DNA of 64,000 nt from Atrina japonica (lineage: Eukaryota; Mollusca; Bivalvia; Pterioida; Pinnidae), in NCBI GenBank assembly GCA_030159075.1, contig BROG01000474.1, positions 517,798-581,797 of the forward strand, read 5' to 3'. Positions 57,000-64,000 of the stretch are shown piece by piece. The position numbers and the translations under genes were made by a program. How positions within the stretch are numbered: the first letter of the stretch is position 1; every line of letters starts with the position of its first letter. A model generated the notes under the pieces. That model made no database searches, was not told the DNA's origin, and saw nothing but the letters and a program-made list of their open reading frames with translations.

Positions 57000-57115
57000 T
57001 GGCACCTGATCCCACCTCTTGGTTTCCAGAGGTCCGTGTTTGTCCATTTTTACCGGATTTGTATCTATGTCCTGGACATTCTATTGATTTATACTTTGGT
57101 ATCTGAAATTTTTTT
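57000..57115 (+). mobile_element. Penelope-like 3' tail, family A (fragment)
   Basis: GGCACCTGATCCCACCTCTT, TCCAGAGGTCCGTGTTTGTC and TTTATACTTTGGTATCTGAA, almost identical to the last 115 bases of the tail at 28530-28645. Confidence 0.75.
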
Positions 57116-57224
57116 TATATTATAACAAAATTCCAACGTTCAGAAACTCGTTGTGATAAAAAAAAACGCCGCAAATTATAAGAAATCAAATATGATTCTT
57201 TTAATTCTGTATATATATATATAA

Positions 57225-57350
57225 AAACTTCATCAGTTGAGCTCCAATTTGAAAAGTATGTGTATTTTCTAAAGATAAAGAGGTATCATACAAGGCCAAA
57301 TAATATCTCTAAAAGTATAGTCGAATTCCGTCTAAGAGTAACCACTGTAA
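57225..57350. repeat. Direct repeat flanking the TRIM-like gene, left copy
   Basis: ACTTCATCAGTTGAGCTCCA, GAGGTATCATACAAGG and CTAAAAGTATAGTCGAAT match 59363-59478 with roughly 15% difference by eye, in the same orientation. Confidence 0.8.
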
Positions 57351-57534
57351 AAATGACTATCTTAGCTTTAGACAATTTTCGAATTTAAATAGTGTTAACA
57401 GTGCCAAATTTTGCTTTAGTATAAGATGAACAGCTGGTACCGAAATACCAGGTACTAGGCTTATGTATACCCTCGGAGACTCAAACGGTCCATCAGCAGT
57501 GGCAACGACCTAGTGGTTATAAATATCATAAACA

Positions 57535-57602
57535 TAATACCAAAGTTACAAATCTAATTAATATTGGGCAAACACGGACCTCTAGAAATCCAGAGGTGGG
57601 AC
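57535..57602 (-). mobile_element. Penelope-like 3' tail, family A (minus strand, fragment)
   Basis: GGGCAAACACGGACCTCTAG and AAATCCAGAGGTGGGA match the tail in reverse, about 180 bases before the TRIM-like ATG. Confidence 0.55.
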
Positions 57603-57780
57603 GACAAGGGGTGAAAAAGATGATTTTACTTGTACCTGTCCGTGATGTGTTTTAAGAGGGACTACAGCAGACGGTTATCTACATGTAACATTGAATAATC
57701 TTTATGTTACATAACATGTAAATCACTAAAGCGTTTTCGTGACTCAGATTTTATAAACATTCAGAAGAGACTTTATAATC

Positions 57781-59307
57781 ATGGCGATCAGTTCGGAATG
57801 TACAGCACAGGATACCAAGAAAACGTGCGAGAATCATACAGATATGGACATTAACATGTACTGTTATGACTGTAAGAAAAAACTGTGTTCAAAGTGTATT
57901 AAAGAAAACCACAGACTACATGACTGGGAGACACTGGACGTGGTGATAAGGCAGAAAAGTGAACAAGCACCTGTGATGTGTAAGGAAATCCGAGAACAAA
58001 ACATTCCACAGTTACAAGGTTTTATACAGGAATTGAAATCTGCAAAGTTACAAGTTATACAACAAAAGAAAAAATCAATTGATGAAGTGAAAAGTTGTAG
58101 AGACAGTATAGTGTCTGCTGTTGTGAACATCGCAGATGAACAAATGCGCATACTTGAAAACGAAAGTAGAGAAATTAACACTGAAATAGATAATCAGGTA
58201 TCAACCCTGGAGATGAGCATTGAAAAGATTACAGACCTCGTAGACGCGTTTGAAATAAATGCAAGATCAAGAATCTGCTTTGGAATCACGGAACTGGAAC
58301 AAGCCATACAAACGGAGTTAAATGGAACTAAACAACCAGATACAGAAAGCTATACTAGTAAATGTTCAAGATTTGTGAAAGGGGGGGTAACTCCAAAAAT
58401 TCTTCAGACGCTTTTCGGTTATATTCAGAACAGAGATAGCAATGAAAAAACAAAGAAAGTTGGTGAGTTCATTGAACAACCAAACTTAACAGTTTCAAGA
58501 CATGCTAGTTTCTCGTATGAGAAAACTCAAACTCTGGCCGTTATTCCTATGGGCGAGTCTACTGCCTGGTTACACAGCAAGGGGTCACAGTGGAGCGACT
58601 TACTTTCAGTTAGTGGAACAATTGTTCAGCGAGTAGATATGAATGGACAGTTTTCGCATTTCATGATGCTAAATGATGGAGATTTTATATATGTAGATCA
58701 TTTCAACCGTGTCATATACAGAATTCCCACCACCACACAGACAAGAACCAACATAATGGACACAGCTCCCCTACATCCCTATGGAATATCCCTGTCCTTA
58801 TGTGGTGACATTTTTATTACCCTGGTGGATGACAAAAGGTTTACCAGAAACAAGAACAGCAAACGGCTTGTAAGACAGGTGACAATGACTGGTGCGATAA
58901 TAAGAACGTACCAATATAAACCAGACAGCGATGAACAGTTATTTTTTGCACCTTACCGTGTTAAGCAGAACTTTAACACCGATATCTGTGTTGTGGACCA
59001 CACCGGCAAATATACTGGGCGAGTATATATTCTGGGACAAAACGGAAGTGTCAAGTGTAAATACGAAGGACAGGAGCTAAGTTCTGATTTCTTGCCAAAT
59101 GACATTGCTTGCGATAACAACTGCAATATCCTCATTTGTGATACAAACAACCACGCAGTGCATCTTCTTGACTGCAATGGAACATTCTTAAAGCTTCTCC
59201 TCACTTACAAGGAGGAAATTCAATACCCAAACTCTCTAGCCATTGGTCATGATAAAATGTGGATAGGAAGCCTGTATGGGAAAATATATGTTTACAAATA
59301 CAAATAA
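57781..59307 (+). CDS. TRIM-like B-box / coiled-coil / beta-propeller protein, intronless
   Basis: 508 codons in one exon. Residues 16-47 form a B-box zinc finger with C16, H19, C28, C31, C36, C39, H44 and H47 (CENH, CYDC, CSKC, HRLH). Residues about 60-190 are charged and helical, a coiled coil. From about 240 to the end there are NHL-like beta-propeller repeats (DFIYVDHFNRVIYRIP, PNDIACDNNCNILICDTNN, MWIGSLYGKIYVYKYK). There is no RING, so ubiquitin ligase activity is not expected unless with a partner. Such B-box/NHL genes are greatly expanded in bivalves and often tied to innate immunity; that role is inferred. The context of ATCATGGCG suits initiation. TATAAA lies only 29 bases upstream of the ATG, so transcription may start elsewhere. 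AATAAA overlaps the stop at 59303-59308. Confidence 0.9.
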   Translation: MAISSECTAQDTKKTCENHTDMDINMYCYDCKKKLCSKCIKENHRLHDWETLDVVIRQKSEQAPVMCKEIREQNIPQLQGFIQELKSAKLQVIQQKKKSIDEVKSCRDSIVSAVVNIADEQMRILENESREINTEIDNQVSTLEMSIEKITDLVDAFEINARSRICFGITELEQAIQTELNGTKQPDTESYTSKCSRFVKGGVTPKILQTLFGYIQNRDSNEKTKKVGEFIEQPNLTVSRHASFSYEKTQTLAVIPMGESTAWLHSKGSQWSDLLSVSGTIVQRVDMNGQFSHFMMLNDGDFIYVDHFNRVIYRIPTTTQTRTNIMDTAPLHPYGISLSLCGDIFITLVDDKRFTRNKNSKRLVRQVTMTGAIIRTYQYKPDSDEQLFFAPYRVKQNFNTDICVVDHTGKYTGRVYILGQNGSVKCKYEGQELSSDFLPNDIACDNNCNILICDTNNHAVHLLDCNGTFLKLLLTYKEEIQYPNSLAIGHDKMWIGSLYGKIYVYKYK

Positions 59308-59362
59308 ACGTTATAAACATAATACCAAGGTTATAATGCTCAAGACGATTTTTTCTCTCAAT

Positions 59363-59478
59363 TAAACTTCATCAGTTGAGCTCCAATTTAAAATGTATGC
59401 GCATTTTCTAAAGAGAAGTGGTATCATACAAAGTCAAATAATAAATCTAAAAGTATAGTCAAACTCTGTCTAAGTAAC
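59363..59478. repeat. Direct repeat flanking the TRIM-like gene, right copy
   Basis: Matches 57225-57350. Just before it, 59310-59350 (TTATAAACATAATACCAAGG) also has a counterpart before the gene near 57515-57550. Confidence 0.8.
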
Positions 59479-59489
59479 AATAACGATTT

Positions 59490-59660
59490 GTTTGTTTGTT
59501 TATTGTTGTTTAACGTCCCACTCAAGAATATTTCACTATGGAGACGTCACCAAATGCCGACCAGTGATGGTTCTTTAACGTGCCGACACCTACTGTGACA
59601 CGGGACCTCCAGTTTTTACTGTCTCCTCCGAAAGACAGGAAACCAACCTGCCGCCGGTGA
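59490..59660 (+). mobile_element. SINE family 2 body fragment
   Basis: TTGTTGTTTAACGTCCCACT, GGAGACGTCACCAAATGCC and GGTTCTTTAACGTGCC match 8521-8700. The tRNA-like head is missing. Confidence 0.7.
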
Positions 59661-59929
59661 AACAAATACGAAATATACAGGATAATTCTACGATCTGCTG
59701 AATCAATACATCAATGTATTGCGAGTATTGGTGAAACCCTCTACCCGTGAAACCGTGAATGATGAATATTGAGCAATTACCAACCATATACAAAATTTGG
59801 CCAAACCCTAACCTGACAGACCCAGGCATAACAAATAACATCCATTGTCTTTGGTATGGATTAAACTCATAGGACATTTTAAAGGGGCGTTAGCTCTGCT
59901 TTCCAAAACATTAAAATATTTCGTTTTTG

Positions 59930-60190
59930 CCACTTAGATTTATGTACAATAACAAATAAGACATACACAGACATGAACATTCTTATACTCCTATACATTT
60001 TGTGAAAATAAGGTCATGTCCATGGTCGTATGCATATACAAATAGTAAGGTCAAATTAATCATTTGCAAGCGATTAATTGATAAAATCGGTTTCTCCAGC
60101 AATTTTCACAAAATGTATAGGAATTCAAAAATGTTAATGACTGTGTATATTTCTTTTTTGTTATTGTACATCAATCTAAGCAGTAAAATG
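59930..60190. repeat. MITE with ACAATAACAA inverted ends, copy 3
   Basis: The left end CTTAGATTTATGTACAATAA is mirrored by TTATTGTACATCAATCTAAG at the right with one mismatch. The interior also mirrors: CCTATACATTTTGTGAAAAT against ATTTTCACAAAATGTATAGG (one strand reads as the other). It is the best preserved of three copies. Confidence 0.75.
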
Positions 60191-60889
60191 CCTTTAAATT
60201 TACATGTATACTAGTAATATATTTGACAGACGAACAAGAAAAGTTTGAATTTCACAATCAGAAATGTCAGATGCCATTCTACTAAAAGAAGTGTTCCAAC
60301 TGATAATGGATCACCACCCTCAATGTATACATGTAACGGGATGAGGAATTTTTCAAAACAATACTAGTATTTTCTGTTTAAAAGAATGTTGTCAACAATT
60401 TAATAAGGTGTATATATTGACGCTATTGGTATACAAATTAAATAATATTACGATGACATCTTTGTTCCCCGACTTTGAAACTTGGTAAGTATTGAATGTT
60501 GGGTGTTTGACAAATGAACATACTGGTGTTGAAAGGTATATAAGACTTAGAACACTGATATTTCTGCTTGTTGGGTGCGTGTTCTATTACTGGACCATAA
60601 AGAACATTCCGAAACATTTTTAAGATTTGTCTTAAATAATATTAACACAATACACATGACTTTAGTATAATTATTGTTGACTACGGTGAAATCAAGAAAA
60701 CTCCATTTCTTTTTTTGCGCTGTTTGTTGACTTGAATATGTGGTGAATAAAAGTAATCAAGTGTTCATTTTGTCCAGTTTGATGACAATTCTTTTCTGAT
60801 AAAAGCTGTATATATGTTGTCTGTCGTTCATGTTACAAATATTAAAAGTGCCTAATTCGTTCAGAAGACGAAAACAATATGTAGGCTGA
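60191..60889. other. No feature recognised
   Basis: AT-rich, nothing supportable. Confidence 0.4.
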
Positions 60890-61920
60890 TCTGGCAAAAA
60901 AAAAAACAGTTGAGGACTGTGGGTACTTGTTTCCTGTAAAGTTTCATGAAAATTACTCCTTTCGTTTTCAAGAACAAGATAACCATGTGAAAAATTACCA
61001 CCCCACCCTCTTTTCAGTCTTATGAAATTCATTAAAAATTCTAAAAACTAAATTTCGGCAAAATTCCTGCACAAAACCATTTTTTCACCTAACGAAAGGT
61101 AAAGCACATAAAATGAATACAGCATAATGAATACAAGGGATGAGAAACCAAGACGTTCTGCAAAGGTGAAAGAAAATAACAAAGTTTATTTCTCATTTTC
61201 TATGAAAAACACATTCTTTCACGCATCAATGTAGATCACTAAAAAAATCTGCATTGGTTCTGTAGAAGAAGATTTTCAAAAAAGGGGTACCCTCTCGGTC
61301 CTATATTGCCCAACCATGGACCCACCTCGGGTTCGATCTGGCTGAAAACTATAAACATGGCAAAGGACCTTAAGTACTTGTTTCCTGTAATTTCATCAAA
61401 ATCCATTTTGTTTTGCAGTCTTAAAAATTCATAAAAATCCAAAACCGTAGAATTGGAACAATTCTTGTACAAAAACATTTGTTCACCTAATTACAAGTAA
61501 AACACATTAGATAAACGCATCAAAGTGAATACAAGGAAGATAATTAAAAAAATCATAAAAAATAAACGAATATGACAAAGTCTGAAAAGACCTAAAAACC
61601 GCGACAAAATTAATATTCGGATTAACTACGAAAAATACAAACTTGAATTATACAGCCATGCAGATCACTCAGGAATAATCCGTTTTTCAATTCATGCAGC
61701 GGTTCTGGAGAAGAAGATTTTAAAATAGGGTACCTTCTGGGACATATTTTGCCCCACAATGGATCCGCCCCTGGGTCGATCTGGCTGAAAACTACAAACT
61801 TGGTAAAGGACCTTAAGCACATGTGTTCTGTACATTTTCGTCAGAATCGATACTGTGATTTCAAAGAAGCCGAAAATATGAAAAGCCTTCGGCTTAAGCG
61901 AGCTAAAAATCAGATATACC
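60890..61920 (-). repeat. Dispersed bivalve repeat (AGCTCACC family), minus strand, several partial units
   Basis: GAAGAAGATTTT followed by GGGGTACC, TCGATCTGGCTGAAAACTA and AAGGACCTTAAGTACTTGTT recur at about 61265 and 61705, with a weaker unit at 60900-61080. They are the reverse complement of words at 9100-9300 and 16560-16700. Confidence 0.6.
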
Positions 61921-61939
61921 AAAGGATTAATCGATAGAA

Positions 61940-62200
61940 AGTCCATGAGATATTAGACAATTTCGGTGAAAATTGGACACACGTGGACCTCTCAAAATCC
62001 AGAAGTGGGATTAGGTGCCATGGAGGAGTAAGCATACCCTTGCGACCGGTCACCCCCGCCGTTAATCCAAATATAAATTTAAAAAAAAATACAAAATGTA
62101 CTTGAAGAATGTATCCTCGTCATGATCGGTAAAGACGAGTCAATATCCACGATCGGACAGTCAATTCAACATCTTACTAAAACACTGAAATTGCACCCAT
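61940..62200 (-). mobile_element. Penelope-like 3' tail, family A (minus strand)
   Basis: GTGGACCTCTCAAAATCCAG, GGTGCCATGGAGGAGTAAGC and TGCGACCGGTCACCCCCGCC, then TGTATCCTCGTCATGATCGG, match most of the family-A tail in reverse, diverged. Confidence 0.65.
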
Positions 62201-62559
62201 ATCCTTTACTTTGAATAACTGGCCCAGTTGTCAAACTTTGTACAGAACATTCTTGAGTGAAATGGATTCATGTTTGAAAGAACGGACCGCGAATGCTTCA
62301 AAGAAGAGACTTTGGAATAAATATCTGGAGGCTCCACGGAGCCTGAAACGCTCGCCTAGATTATGAGCAAAACCAAAACATAAAAATTATACATCAATCA
62401 GTGGTGGCTACTATAGATGACAGATTGGCACCAAAGGAACAACAGGGGGTCAGTACCTTTTAAGGAACATTTATGTCTTGTTTGGTTTCAATGTAATCAG
62501 ATTATTGTATGTATTTCCCCTTAGGGCCATATGCTAAGTAAAAATAGTACCAATTGATA
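62201..62559. other. Repeat scraps, no gene
   Basis: 62320-62360 (GGAGGCTCCACGGAGCCTGA) resembles, in reverse, the end of the AGCTCACC-family element at 16935-16952. Nothing else was seen. Confidence 0.4.
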
Positions 62560-62715
62560 ATCGAAAGTCAAGTCCATTAGAACACGACAAATTAGATGTG
62601 TAAATGGTCTCAACATGAAGAACAACTGCGGATCCCAAACGGGATAGGACTAGGTGTCCGGAAGGAGTCAGCTTCCCCTGCTGGCATGCCAGTTTGAATG
62701 GATAGAAGACGGACT
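62560..62715 (-). mobile_element. Penelope-like 3' tail, family B (minus strand)
   Basis: AGTCCATTAGAACACGACAA, TGGTCTCAACATGAAGAACA, TCCCAAACGGGATAGGAC and GGCATGCCAG are the reverse complement of the tail at 55780-55910. Confidence 0.65.
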
Positions 62716-63489
62716 CAAAGTACCTCTGCCAAAGCCAAATTACAAAGTACATATTCTGGGGTTTTTTCAAACCATTGTCATACCCATGGCCATGATGGGT
62801 CCGCAATAGGTGTCTGAGTTGAAAGTGGAAACAAAAATTATTTCTCAAATTATAAATATTGAAGGATCCTAAACGGATCCGTTAAAATAAATATAATCAA
62901 ATGACTTTAACATGATTGAAATTACCCCGATACCATATATTTCCTTGTTCCTTGTGTCATGACAATGGGTCATTTATAGTCCAAAGCCTTCATAGCTGGT
63001 CCAATTATTTTGAAAAATATTGAGACCCCACCCAAAACCATAAATGACCTTGAGCTTTGTGTTGAAAAAAGTTTATTGATGCATATCAGAAATTCCTGTG
63101 GTCATTCTTGGTCCAAAACCTTCATGATTCCTATAAAAGTTGAGACCCACCCAAAAAAAATTTTTATTATTGTAAAATCCATATAACCTGGCTGGTTGGA
63201 GTCTCTTGAACCCTATCTGAACCTGGACGAATTCAAATTATAGGTAATAAAGCATAACGCCATTAAAAATGCACTGACGAAGAGAAATCGTTCCTACCTG
63301 TCACAATACCTACGAATATCCCGTGATGGTTTTTTTTTACGTGAAGCTTGTCATAACCGGTGAGTGATTATAATTACCTATATGATTATCAAAGTGTTAC
63401 TCTCCCAGACAGGTTATGTTAATCGGACAATAACTCAGCTCTACATGTCTCCCTCCAGCAAAGATATTTCATGTAAAATATACATTTGA
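62716..63489. other. No gene recognised
   Basis: A phrase around AGTCCAAAGCCTTCAT recurs as GGTCCAAAACCTTCAT about 130 bases on, each followed by ATTGAGACCCCACCC or TTGAGACCCACCC: a two-unit degenerate repeat at 62970-63160. Confidence 0.45.
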
Positions 63490-63650
63490 TTTTGAAAAAT
63501 GTTTTACGCCACACTCAACAACTATTCAAATATATAGTGGCAGCCAATTTTTATTCGTGGAGGAGAGAACCTGGTTACAATATAATATATCAGGGGAGAC
63601 ACCACCGGCCTTCCGCAAGTTAACTTTCTAACAAAAATCATGTAGGCGTC
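63490..63650 (-). mobile_element. SINE family 1 body fragment
   Basis: TTTACGCCACACTCAACAAC, GGAGGAGAGAACCTGGTTAC and CACCGGCCTTCCGCAAGTTA match 31930-32060 and 11370-11470. The tRNA-like head is missing. Confidence 0.65.
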
Positions 63651-63719
63651 CTGAACAATATTTGATACAACTTAGATTTATGTTGGAAATAGGTGTCCTA
63701 ATTGCGGATCTAAAAATAT

Positions 63720-63980
63720 TTAATACAGAAAAATGTCAAATATACCTTCAATATATGTGCCCTAGTATACAGAATATGTTATATATATATGACAGAAACC
63801 TAAATAGTTCATACAGAAAACATAAATGTACACTATCAATATATGTGCCGCGGTGTACAGAATAAATGAGGTATGATACATACAAAAATACATGTAGGTA
63901 ATACAGAAAAAATATAAATACACACCGTCAAAATATATGTGCTCCCGTGTACAGAATATGCGAGATTTGATACATATATC
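63720..63980. repeat. Tandem repeat of about 89 bp, three units
   Basis: AATACAGAAAAA-type starts at about 63722, 63811 and 63900, each followed by ATATGTGCC and TACAGAAT about 45 bases on. The array may continue past the window end. Confidence 0.7.
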
Positions 63981-64000
63981 ACCGAGCTGTGGTGATAATG

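Overview
The window is AT-rich, intron-bearing and repeat-dense eukaryotic DNA, most likely from a bivalve mollusc (oyster- or scallop-like). This inference rests on the mollusc-type B-box/NHL gene, the phospholipid scramblase gene structure, the many TACATGTA-type words, and dispersed repeats of kinds I know from bivalves (the GTCACCTGAGCC / GACCTATTGCGATCG element, the AGCTCACCTGA element, the TTGTTTAACGTCCCAC SINE). The species cannot be fixed from sequence alone.

Three genes look intact as far as the window shows them, all on +. (1) The 3' half of a phospholipid scramblase gene: four coding exons between 3635 and 12998, with a 7.3-kb intron that is half filled by a 35/38-bp minisatellite. 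(2) A complete four-exon gene, 40588-50160, for a secreted 372-residue protein: signal peptide, PAN/apple-like domain, then about twelve short cysteine repeats of the ephrin-receptor-like (GCC2/GCC3) kind. It has a TATA box upstream and AATAAA 11 bases after the stop. (3) An intronless 508-codon B-box / coiled-coil / beta-propeller (TRIM-like, no RING) gene, 57781-59307. A deleted relative of it lies at 28990-29551.

Most of the rest is mobile or repeated DNA. 1-2.3 kb: a non-LTR retrotransposon end between two 0.6-kb direct repeats. 18.1-26.7 kb: tandem repeats, including a satellite with 136-bp monomers arranged in a 409-bp higher-order unit, interrupted by a complete but frame-broken 3.3-kb hAT-type transposon. 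27.1-28.6, 38.7-39.4 and 54.0-55.9 kb: three decayed Penelope-like reverse transcriptase copies. Their 3' tails also occur alone at a dozen other places, in two families. 30.5 kb: a deleted Tc1-type transposase. 33.3-34.6 kb: remnants of a Polinton/adintovirus-like element. 36.2 and 51.1 kb: further non-LTR pieces. SINEs with tRNA-like heads, MITEs with inverted repeats and long TA, CA, GATA and TGTA microsatellites fill the gaps.

The three genes show no operon-like or functional link. What ties the window together is repeat invasion: both large introns (4634-11889 and 40918-48095) have been swollen by repeats while the exons remain open with good splice sites.
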